Below are positions 46,352-54,997 of a stretch of 64,000 nt of DNA, piece after piece. The notes below the pieces were generated by a model. The model had not been told where the DNA came from, searched no databases, and saw only the letters and a program-made list of their open reading frames with translations. The stretch's first letter is position 1; each line of letters begins with the position of its first letter. Made by a program: the position numbers and the translations under genes. The stretch covers positions 1,798,001 to 1,862,000 of the forward strand of contig NC_003910.7 in assembly GCF_000012325.1 (NCBI RefSeq), in the 5' to 3' direction. The DNA comes from Colwellia psychrerythraea 34H (lineage in GTDB: Bacteria; Pseudomonadota; Gammaproteobacteria; Enterobacterales; Alteromonadaceae).

Positions 46352-49300
46352 ATGAATCTAAAAAAATTACTTAACACTTTTTTTGAATATCGCGAAGTAC
46401 AATGCTCGGAAATGCTAATGGATAATTCTATGTTAGAGCAATCTGATGTAGTTCTGCCGTTGGTTTTACTTTATATCAAGTTGGCTATCAAAAACACCAA
46501 GCTTGAAGGTAAAGTATTGAAATGTCAGTTAGTTAAGCAAACAGAATCATTGTGTTATTTGGCCGCAGAAAATATTGAATTTATCGATGAATATATTGCG
46601 CTAAATATTATTGAAGAATTGGGAGGTTATAATGCAATTGAGCAGATTGAAGATAACCGTCCCTGTTTTGTAGAGATAGAGTCTTTAGTAACAATGTTTC
46701 GTAAGTATTTGCAAAATATACCAGAAAGACAAAGTTTAGACGATAATGCAGAGTTTTATCAGCATTATTTGCAAGTTTTCAAGCTGGAGTTAGATGAAGA
46801 CTTTATTGAAACACAAATAGAAGTAGCAGAAAGTTATTGGTATAAGGATAATCTATCAGTAAATGGCGACATAGAAGGTGGTGAAGCGCTTAAACGACAA
46901 CCGTTTAAGCTGAAAGAGCAGTATGTAAGGCTAAAATCATCTACGCAGAATTTTTTTGAAGAACTGTCAGTTTTAGCTTGTTCAACCTACCTATCCGTAC
47001 ATCCATCAGTTGAAGTACAAAATATTAAGGTAACAGATCTACCTGAAATTGACTGTGAACTGGTGCTTTCTGCACTTATTGGTACTCCAAGCTTTTTGGC
47101 AGCCTTGGCAAGCCAATTTCAGTGCCAGCCAAGTCAAGTGTTAATGCCTGACGATGTTTACCATGCGCGGAAAAATCTAAAACATAAGGCTGTTACCCGA
47201 AGTTTTTCGGTAAACAATGACACGACTAAAAACTGGTATCAAATAACAAAAAGCTTTGCTTCTAAACTTGTACTCAATGAAAACTTAAAATCTTGCTGTG
47301 ATTTTTCTTTTATTGATAACGAGTTTAATGACTCATTATTTATTGAAGCATTATTAAAATGTAAACATCACATTATTGCGGAACTTGCGGTGTTAAATCA
47401 ATGCAGCAATCGTATTAGTAAAGCAATCAAAGTTGAACAACAACTCAAACTTGACTTAAACAAACAAGTTATAGGCCAGCGAGAGGCTATTGAAAGTTTA
47501 ACGAAAGGATACCTCACCTCCAACATTGCTTTAAGTGAAGGACCAAGGCTGATATTTACCTTCGCAGGGCCATCAGGTGTAGGTAAAACCTATCTCTCTT
47601 CTATTTTTTGTGATTTGCTAAATCAATATGAACAATCTGGATATGCTTTTACTACCTTCAATATGGAGCAGTATGCAGACAAGCAAGATGGGATGAAATT
47701 GTTTGGTAGCGGTTTACAATACAATGAGGCTAACCTTGGCGTTTTAACAAGTGCCGTAAGAGCACAACCAAGGCAGGTTTTACTTTTTGATGAAATAGAA
47801 AAAGCCCATTCAAATGTTACTCAATCACTACTTAGTATTTTGGATAAAGGCATAGCCCAAGATCAAACCAGTCAAGAATTTATCAGCTTTGACCAGTGTA
47901 TTGTTATTTTTACAACAAACCTCGGTCAGGAAGTACTAGCAAATAATCATCAAAAACATCAACTGAATATTTTTGATGTATTACGGCATGCAGAAAATCC
48001 GGCAACTAAAACCAAGCTCTCGGTTGAATTAATTAATAGGCTAGCTAAAGGCTATTCAGTAGCATTTTCTCCTTTACAGATTAATCATTTTGTTTATTTA
48101 GCAGAAAAAGAACTCAACAAAATCAATGACTACCAAGAGATGCTTGATTTTAAATGGCCAGAAAACTTTGCCTCATTTTTGTTGCAATCTTTGGCTCCTG
48201 AAATAACGGCAAGAAAATTAACAAGTTGCTTGGCCAAGCTCAAGGCTGACATTTTAGTTAAAGCAAGTAGCCTAATTACTGAAGATATGTCGCCAATTTC
48301 TTGTGCTGTCAGTGTAACTGAAAATATGCCAAATATTGATGTAAAAAAATTAGTGTTATTCGACAATGACACTAGACTTCAAGCCCAACTAGCACAGTCT
48401 GAATTTTCACTCTCAGCTAGCATTGTTGATAGTTTTGAAGATATAAGAGCCATGCTGGAGCAACATCGACCTGATGCCTTTTTAGTTGATATAGAATCGA
48501 TTGCCAATGGTCAATTGTCTTTAAATGAAATCACAGAGCACGTTCATTGCATTAACAGTCGCATACCAATATTCAGCTACCGCGTGGTAGATATACAAAT
48601 AGACAACCTGAAAGAACAAACACTAAATCATAATGTAAGAGAGCATTTTGAATTGGATTTAGCCACATTTTCTCTGTCGTTTCCAGCCATGCTTAAACGA
48701 ATTAACTATTTCCTTACTATGGAAAAAACTCTATTACGTATGACAACGCGTAATGAGACGCTAGAGTATCAATGTCGAGTAGAGCACAATAACAAGGTAC
48801 TCGATGTTTCATTTACCAACCTATCTTATCGTCAGGTTATACAATCCAAAGACTTGCAAGAAACCAGTTTATTTAATCATAGCCTGCCTGATAATTCACT
48901 TGATGATGTTATCGGCTTAGAAAGAGCTAAACGTCGCCTTATTGAGGTAGTTAGCTGGTTAAAGGCTCCGGAAAAACTGCTAAATTTTGGTATAAAAATA
49001 CCGACAGGTTTTTTATTTTCTGGCCCTCCCGGAACGGGAAAAACCCTGTTAGCAAAAGCTGTTGCAGGGGAGTGTGAGTTGCCTTTTTTTAGTGTTGCGG
49101 CTTCGGAGCTGTCAACGCCTCATAGCGGCGGTACAACGGAAAACATCAAACAATTATTTGCCACAGCGCGAAAATATGCACCCTCAATTATTTTTATTGA
49201 TGAAATAGATGCTATCGCCGCACAAAGAACCGATAATTCTGATGGCAGTTCAAGAGACAAAAATCTAACGGTTAATGCGTTACTTACTGAAATGGATGGT

Positions 49301-50206
49301 TTTTCAATCGCTGAAGTTCCTGTATTTGTTATGGCAGCTACTAATCATCCGCAGTTGCTTGATAGCGCTATTACTCGTCCGGGTCGATTTGATGAAACAA
49401 TTTATTGTGACTTACCCAATAAAAATGCCCGACTGATCTTTTTTAAGCGTTTTGCCAGCAAACATAAACTGAATTGGCAAGAAACAGAGCTACAACAATT
49501 AGTTTCGTCTGCACAAGGCATGTCATCAGCTGAAATAGATCAAGTGCTGCGTGAGTCGATTTATCAAGCCGTAGGCGAGAACCAACAATTAACCACTGAG
49601 CATATTAAACAAACCATGATCCGCATTGTTTACGGCGCTCCTTCTGACCATATTTTCTTAGGGGCAGAAGAAAAACGTCGTACTGCCTATCATGAAGCAG
49701 CACATTTATTAGCGTACAAATTACTCTTTCCTAAGCAGCCGATAGATTTTATTACCATCGAACCAAGAAACCAGGCGCTAGGTTTTGTTGCCACCCGTGC
49801 CTCAGAAGAATATGAAAGTTATTCAAAACGTAGGGTGATGCATAAACTGCAAGTATTGTTAGCGGGTAGGGTGGCTGAAAAACTTTGTACAGGAGACTGT
49901 GAAGAAGTCAGTACCGGGGCTTCAAACGATATAGAAAAAGCGACTCAGCTTGCCATGCATGCTATTTATGAAGGGGGCATTGAACCAACCGTTGGGCCAG
50001 TTAATATTGCCATGCTCACTAAGTTTGAAGAAAGTGACTTATTAGCTAATGCTCAACAGGCCGTTAAACAATGGCTAGACCAATCTGAGCAGCAGGTAGA
50101 GCAATTGCTAAAAGATCATTATCAACAGCTAACATTGGTGGCTGAAACCTTACTTGATAAAGAGTCATTATTAGGTGAGGAGATTAACCTCATATTTGAT
50201 AGATAA
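46352..50206 (+). CDS. Giant Clp-AAA / receiver-like / FtsH-type AAA / M41 metalloprotease fusion, copy 2
   Basis: A 1284-residue paralogue of the protein at 38529 with the same order: unrecognised N-terminal 370 residues, AAA_2 with GPSGVGKT near 405, receiver-like segment (LVLFDNDTRL; PDAFLVDIES), FtsH-type AAA with GPPGTGKT near 890, and M41 peptidase with HEAAH near 1112 and GASNDIEKA. All catalytic residues are intact. Parts are nearly identical to copy 1 even at the DNA level (the first P-loop). Divergence is greatest in the N-terminal 370 residues, where a substrate or sensor region may lie. It starts 53 bases after YqhA and precedes the STAND gene. Confidence 0.85.
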   Translation: MNLKKLLNTFFEYREVQCSEMLMDNSMLEQSDVVLPLVLLYIKLAIKNTKLEGKVLKCQLVKQTESLCYLAAENIEFIDEYIALNIIEELGGYNAIEQIEDNRPCFVEIESLVTMFRKYLQNIPERQSLDDNAEFYQHYLQVFKLELDEDFIETQIEVAESYWYKDNLSVNGDIEGGEALKRQPFKLKEQYVRLKSSTQNFFEELSVLACSTYLSVHPSVEVQNIKVTDLPEIDCELVLSALIGTPSFLAALASQFQCQPSQVLMPDDVYHARKNLKHKAVTRSFSVNNDTTKNWYQITKSFASKLVLNENLKSCCDFSFIDNEFNDSLFIEALLKCKHHIIAELAVLNQCSNRISKAIKVEQQLKLDLNKQVIGQREAIESLTKGYLTSNIALSEGPRLIFTFAGPSGVGKTYLSSIFCDLLNQYEQSGYAFTTFNMEQYADKQDGMKLFGSGLQYNEANLGVLTSAVRAQPRQVLLFDEIEKAHSNVTQSLLSILDKGIAQDQTSQEFISFDQCIVIFTTNLGQEVLANNHQKHQLNIFDVLRHAENPATKTKLSVELINRLAKGYSVAFSPLQINHFVYLAEKELNKINDYQEMLDFKWPENFASFLLQSLAPEITARKLTSCLAKLKADILVKASSLITEDMSPISCAVSVTENMPNIDVKKLVLFDNDTRLQAQLAQSEFSLSASIVDSFEDIRAMLEQHRPDAFLVDIESIANGQLSLNEITEHVHCINSRIPIFSYRVVDIQIDNLKEQTLNHNVREHFELDLATFSLSFPAMLKRINYFLTMEKTLLRMTTRNETLEYQCRVEHNNKVLDVSFTNLSYRQVIQSKDLQETSLFNHSLPDNSLDDVIGLERAKRRLIEVVSWLKAPEKLLNFGIKIPTGFLFSGPPGTGKTLLAKAVAGECELPFFSVAASELSTPHSGGTTENIKQLFATARKYAPSIIFIDEIDAIAAQRTDNSDGSSRDKNLTVNALLTEMDGFSIAEVPVFVMAATNHPQLLDSAITRPGRFDETIYCDLPNKNARLIFFKRFASKHKLNWQETELQQLVSSAQGMSSAEIDQVLRESIYQAVGENQQLTTEHIKQTMIRIVYGAPSDHIFLGAEEKRRTAYHEAAHLLAYKLLFPKQPIDFITIEPRNQALGFVATRASEEYESYSKRRVMHKLQVLLAGRVAEKLCTGDCEEVSTGASNDIEKATQLAMHAIYEGGIEPTVGPVNIAMLTKFEESDLLANAQQAVKQWLDQSEQQVEQLLKDHYQQLTLVAETLLDKESLLGEEINLIFDR

Positions 50207-50426
50207 TGAGCATTCGACTTCCCTGATTTTCACATGATAAAGAATCTAAAAAATTTAATGAAAAGGGTAAACCAAAAACAAGTTCCGAAATTAAGAAAAA
50301 AAGAAACGCTATTAATAGAGTTAGCAAAATAAGCCATGTTAGAAAATTCAAATTGGAGCTACTTTGAATCGCTCAGTGACTAACAACATAAAAAATAACT
50401 AGAAATTTGTGATAAGGATATTGAAA
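50207..50426. other. Gap with a possible coding relic
   Basis: A frame beginning near 50231 reads a lysine-rich stretch (NEKGKPKTSSEIKKKRNAIN) with no start codon. A 32-codon ORF at 50234-50332 in another frame has no ribosome site. Neither is called a gene. Confidence 0.3.
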
Positions 50427-53400
50427 ATGGTTAAAGAAGTTAATAGCAATCGTGAAATTAGAGTATTTATATCTTCAACGTTCAATGACATGAATGAAGA
50501 AAGGGAATATTTAATTAAAAATGTATTTCCTCAAATAAAAGATGAATGTTTAAAGCGAAACGTTGGTTTCACCGAAATTGACTTAAGATGGGGAATAACG
50601 GAAGAAGAGTCGAAAGTCGGTCAGGCAGTGAATATTTGCCTTGAAGAAATTGAACGGTGTAAAAAGTATCCACCTTTTTTCATCGGGATGTTAGGTGAAC
50701 GTTACGGCTGGGTTCCAGAGCAAGAAGATTTAGAACCCTTACTTTCAAATAAAGAACAACAGAACATTTCTAATGTATTAGGTAATAAAAATATTAGCGT
50801 TACTGAAATGGAGTTTCGTTATGGGTTATTACTAAGTGAACAAAGCAAGCTACAAACTCTTTTATATTTTCGTTCACCAGAATTAACTCAAAGTCTTTTT
50901 CTAAGATCACCTGATTTGAATAAAGCACTATTTTATGACGACAGTGGCGACTTATTACAGAAATTCAAACAAGAGTTATTTGAGACCAAAAAAGACAGTG
51001 TTGTTATAGATGGTTACCAGTCTGTCGAAGAGTTTGGAAACTCGGTAAAACAGCAGCTACTTAAAGCACTAGACGATAGGTTCCCTAATACTGAGCTCGT
51101 TGAAGAATCAATAGCTCGTAATAATCAGGTTTTTGCATATCAAAAGCTTAATAACTTCGTTCCACGACAGCTAGAAAGAGCCAAGGTGTTAACACATTGC
51201 AAAAACAGGCTAGATGAGGAAGAGCTTCGTTTATGTGTGGTTCAAGGAGAGTCAGGAACGGGTAAAAGTACATTAATGGCCGATCTAGTTAGATACCTAC
51301 CACAGCAAATATCAGACGCATTAGTTTTTGAGCATTATTTGGGTAATGACAATTGCATAAACTTGACACAATGGAGAAAAAATCTTCTTGTTGAATTATC
51401 CTCTCACCTAAATGTGGAGAATGATACTAAAGAGGGCTATTCAAATGAAGAGCTTTGGTTTTACCTGTCTACAAAGTTAAACGAAGTTTCATACAGTCGA
51501 GATGAAGCGCCTATTATTCTGATTCTTGATGCTGTAAATCAATTAGACGATCCCCAAGAGGCAATAAAAATAATACAGGGGTTAAAATTTTCAAAAAATA
51601 TCATTTTGATCATAAGCGCTACACTAGAGTTAGCGTTCGACGATACAAGTTTTGAGGTTTTTCAATGTGGAAAGTTATCTCTAGAAGAAAAAGTCGGCAT
51701 CATAAAAAATTATTCGACTAACTATAGAAAGTATCATTCTGCAGATAATTATGAGCAAATAGTAAACTCTGATGCTACTGATTTACCTTTGTATTTAAAT
51801 ATAATTCTCGAAGAGTTAAGGTTAAGGTCTAGTCATCATCGACTAGAGCTAGATATTGCAAATATCCTCGCTCATAAAGAAGTCCAGTCGCTATTTCAAC
51901 ATATATTGCAGGCGCTTGATGGAGAGTTTTCGGACGATAAACATCCCAATATTATTTCTAATTTAATGGCTTTATTAGCAGCCTCTCATAACGGATTAGA
52001 TGAAACAGTAATAGGTGCTTTACTGGCTGATAAAAGTGACGTTGCAAACAGCCATAGTAAATTACACCAAATTTCGCGTCACTATTTAAGTCGAGTTTTA
52101 AGCAGTGTAAGACCTTATTTATTCCGCTCTTTAGGTAAGGAAAAAATAATGCACAACGCACTTATTAGCGCTTCTTTATCAATGGTTGATGAAATGAAAG
52201 TTCGACAGACACTGATTGATTTTTGTTCATCAAATAGATCAGAAGATGTTACAGAGCGAATTTTTCAAAAGCTGCGGTTAATAGAGCTGAAGAAAAATGA
52301 TGAATTAGATATTTTTGAGCTCTTTGGCAATGATGTGACTGAGATCTCAAACCTTATCAAATGTTATCAACATAGCACTGCTGTTTTTAAAGAGCTATTA
52401 ACGGCTTTTGATAAAGACTCTAACGGGCATGCTGATTCATCAAAATATTTTATTCAAAACGTTCGCTTTGAAGAGTTAATGACAGACATTCTACCAACAG
52501 CTTTTAAATCTATGATAGATTATATTGCCTACAATAGAATGACTTGGATAGCTACAATGCTCACTCGGCGACTACTCGCTGAGCTATCAAAGGTATCAGA
52601 TACTTCTGCTGCTTTAATGTTTGAATATCAGTTGATATTTGTAGAAAATGAACTTTTATTTGGCGACATTCAAAATGCTGTTCAAGTAGCTAATTTTTTA
52701 TTGGAGCGAGTTAATCAGTTACCTGATTCTCAGCGCCTTATGGAAAATAAATTATATACGCTTGCTGCTTCAATAAATACAAAACAGGAAAGGTACGAGC
52801 AATCGTACCTTTTGTGCATTAAAGCTATTGCTTCTATAAGAAGTCTTAATGGCCAGGACATAGAAGAAGAAAATGCTACTTTACAATTGGCTATTGCCAT
52901 ATTCAAAATAATACAATCTAAGCAATCAAGGCCTAGAACAACTATTTGGGGACTTGAGGATCTTAAGCTCACCACATTATGTGGCACAGAACTATCTGAC
53001 AGTGAGTTATCCATTCATTTATTTAATGTAGCTATTGAGAAGTTATTGAAATCTTATGGTGAAAATCATGCGTACTTTATTCGGCCTCTATTTTACCTAG
53101 CGTGTCTACATATAGCATTAAATGATGATAAGAAAGCCGGTGAGTATCTGAACAAAAGCTGGAAAATAATGCTAGCGCAGCTTCCTCCTGGCAATCAGAC
53201 CTTTATTGAGCTTATTGACTTGTTCACCTCCGTAGCTGCAAGTTCTAATTTATATCCAGCATTTAAATCTCAATGTCATAAATTATTGGAAGATTGGCAA
53301 CAGCAACTTAGAAGTGACCATCCAACTATTGTCAAAGTTAAGACGCTACTAAGTAACTCTGAGACGAAAGATAAACGGTATATTATTGAGCAGTTCCCTA

Positions 53401-54152
53401 AAGACTTTGAATTTCTAAAAGCTCTTCATTATGCTGGTAAACATATTCAAGATACGCTTATGTACGATTTAGGTACATCGAATGATAATAAGCTTTCTAC
53501 TTGGCTTTATACTGGAAAAGAGTGTATATCGCCGGCCCACTTAGGGTTCAGATTGGGAACAAAACTTTATTTTGTGTTATTGGATCTTGTTGATACAGAG
53601 ACTCCCTATGGCAACTATCAACATTTTAGTGGGTTTTGTGAAAAAAACGGCTTAATCCCTTGTTTGATGAAAATGAAAAAAGAAGCTGAACACTACATAC
53701 CTATATATAGTGGCAGTGGATTAAGAAATGAAATTTCAATGGAGATAGTTGATCGATGTATCGAAGAGCCTTTGCCTTCTTCTGTTATGACTGCTTGGGA
53801 AAATTATGACTTTGCAATTCAAGTCGTGCGAAGTTATCTTGAACAGAAAAATTACAACATTTTATCTTATTCCCACGATCCTAACATAATACCATCTATT
53901 AACTTTTTAAATGAGGGGAATACTGCCGTCGTGAAAGTGACTGCAACTTTTCAATCTGAAAATGGCCAACAAGAGTCGATTAGTTGCGGTTACTTTTCTG
54001 AAAATGACGTATTGTCGACTCTATCTGGCGGTGTATTTGAAGCCAAAGTACACGTTTACAATGGCAACGATAAAAAACTCCCTCCAATTAGAGGTGAAGC
54101 ATTAGGTATAGATTTTGAAGGGATAGAGCCGCTAGTTATAGATGCTCAGTAG
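50427..54152 (+). CDS. DUF4062-NTPase (STAND/NACHT-like) protein
   Basis: A 1241-residue soluble protein. Residues about 1-110 are DUF4062 (REIRVFISSTFNDM; TEIDLRWGITEEES; FIGMLGERYGW), which resembles a TIR-like or Rossmann domain and is used in NPHP3- and TEP1-type proteins. A STAND-type NTPase has Walker A GESGTGKST near residue 273 and Walker B ILILDAVNQLDD near 365. The second half is helical and TPR-like (residues about 700-1000), with an unrecognised C-terminal domain (about 1050-1241). It is the expected shape of a ligand-triggered oligomerising immune sensor. The ATG at 50427 follows AAGGAT. It follows protease copy 2 by 220 bases. Confidence 0.83.
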   Translation: MVKEVNSNREIRVFISSTFNDMNEEREYLIKNVFPQIKDECLKRNVGFTEIDLRWGITEEESKVGQAVNICLEEIERCKKYPPFFIGMLGERYGWVPEQEDLEPLLSNKEQQNISNVLGNKNISVTEMEFRYGLLLSEQSKLQTLLYFRSPELTQSLFLRSPDLNKALFYDDSGDLLQKFKQELFETKKDSVVIDGYQSVEEFGNSVKQQLLKALDDRFPNTELVEESIARNNQVFAYQKLNNFVPRQLERAKVLTHCKNRLDEEELRLCVVQGESGTGKSTLMADLVRYLPQQISDALVFEHYLGNDNCINLTQWRKNLLVELSSHLNVENDTKEGYSNEELWFYLSTKLNEVSYSRDEAPIILILDAVNQLDDPQEAIKIIQGLKFSKNIILIISATLELAFDDTSFEVFQCGKLSLEEKVGIIKNYSTNYRKYHSADNYEQIVNSDATDLPLYLNIILEELRLRSSHHRLELDIANILAHKEVQSLFQHILQALDGEFSDDKHPNIISNLMALLAASHNGLDETVIGALLADKSDVANSHSKLHQISRHYLSRVLSSVRPYLFRSLGKEKIMHNALISASLSMVDEMKVRQTLIDFCSSNRSEDVTERIFQKLRLIELKKNDELDIFELFGNDVTEISNLIKCYQHSTAVFKELLTAFDKDSNGHADSSKYFIQNVRFEELMTDILPTAFKSMIDYIAYNRMTWIATMLTRRLLAELSKVSDTSAALMFEYQLIFVENELLFGDIQNAVQVANFLLERVNQLPDSQRLMENKLYTLAASINTKQERYEQSYLLCIKAIASIRSLNGQDIEEENATLQLAIAIFKIIQSKQSRPRTTIWGLEDLKLTTLCGTELSDSELSIHLFNVAIEKLLKSYGENHAYFIRPLFYLACLHIALNDDKKAGEYLNKSWKIMLAQLPPGNQTFIELIDLFTSVAASSNLYPAFKSQCHKLLEDWQQQLRSDHPTIVKVKTLLSNSETKDKRYIIEQFPKDFEFLKALHYAGKHIQDTLMYDLGTSNDNKLSTWLYTGKECISPAHLGFRLGTKLYFVLLDLVDTETPYGNYQHFSGFCEKNGLIPCLMKMKKEAEHYIPIYSGSGLRNEISMEIVDRCIEEPLPSSVMTAWENYDFAIQVVRSYLEQKNYNILSYSHDPNIIPSINFLNEGNTAVVKVTATFQSENGQQESISCGYFSENDVLSTLSGGVFEAKVHVYNGNDKKLPPIRGEALGIDFEGIEPLVIDAQ

Positions 54153-54224
54153 CAATAATCTAGGATGGTGTTTTGAGTCTGTAACTAAACCTGTTACAGG
54201 GTCACTATAAATTAATTAATGCAG

Positions 54225-54830
54225 GTAAACCCCCGGCTCTGCCGGGGAGACTCACATAGGTTCTACCTATACCGCGGTATAGGTATCCTTTAATCTCGAC
54301 CAAGAGAAAGAAGGAAAACCTATGCGAGATTATAGGAGTTTGTCCCATACAGGATGGGATTGTAAATACCATATTGTATTTATACCTACAAAAAGACGCA
54401 AAATGATATTTGGTTCAATCAGAAAACATTTAGGGGAAGTGTTCCATGAGTTGGCTCGTCAAAAATGCGTGATTATTGAGGAGGGACACTTAATGCCAGA
54501 TCATGTTCATATGTGCTTGAGTATTCCACCGAAGTTAGCAGTTTCCAATGTTGTTGGTTTTATAAAGGGAAAAAGTGCGATCTCAATAGCGAGAACATTT
54601 AAAGGAAAGCAAAGAAACTTTACTGGTGAAGCATTTTGGGCTAGAGGATATTTTGTATCCACGGTTGGGCTTGATGAAAATATGGTGAGGGAATATATCC
54701 GTAATCAAGAAAAACAGGACGTAGAGCGGGATCAGCTGAAGTTGGGGGGTTAATGCGCCTCGGGCGCTTACTTTAAGCCTTCTAGGCTGTCATCTAATAA
54801 GCCTCCGGCTCTGCCGGAGGTCATTTAACT
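54225..54830 (+). mobile_element. IS200/IS605-family element (tnpA only)
   Basis: A compact single-gene element. The left end carries a hairpin at 54231-54247 (CCCCGGC, TCT, GCCGGGG) and a 22-bp perfect palindrome at 54264-54285 centred on CCGCGG. The right end carries a hairpin at 54802-54820 (CCTCCGGC, TCT, GCCGGAGG) and a smaller one at 54755-54767. Subterminal hairpins and no inverted repeats at the ends are the IS200 plan. Exact borders are estimated. It lies between the two convergent arms of the island. Confidence 0.85.
54322..54753 (+). CDS. tnpA: IS200-type Y1 transposase TnpA
   Basis: A 143-residue HUH/Y1 transposase that moves single-stranded DNA. The HUH pair is His61 and His63 (MPDHVHMCLS) and the catalytic tyrosine is Tyr125 (VREYIRNQ). 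The WARGYFVSTVG segment is also standard. The gene looks intact. The leader contains the palindrome noted for the element, which in other IS200 copies blocks translation. The full-length frame and intact terminal hairpins suggest it may be recently active. Confidence 0.93.
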   Translation: MRDYRSLSHTGWDCKYHIVFIPTKRRKMIFGSIRKHLGEVFHELARQKCVIIEEGHLMPDHVHMCLSIPPKLAVSNVVGFIKGKSAISIARTFKGKQRNFTGEAFWARGYFVSTVGLDENMVREYIRNQEKQDVERDQLKLGG

Positions 54831-54997
54831 AAAATTATTAGTCCCAAATAAATTAGACTTGTCTAAATTCAATAAGCGCCCCTTAATATTGTTTGGCCGC
54901 TTCTAGCTTATTTTTTAATTAGCACCTCTCCTAAGTAAGTCCAATAATACTATTGAACTTTGCATAGAATCTCTTTGATAATTAAAATTTTAAATAG

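Noticed and set aside
50234..50332. 32-codon basic ORF between protease 2 and the STAND gene
   Set aside because: No ribosome site and a competing frame looks equally coding-like, so neither is supported.
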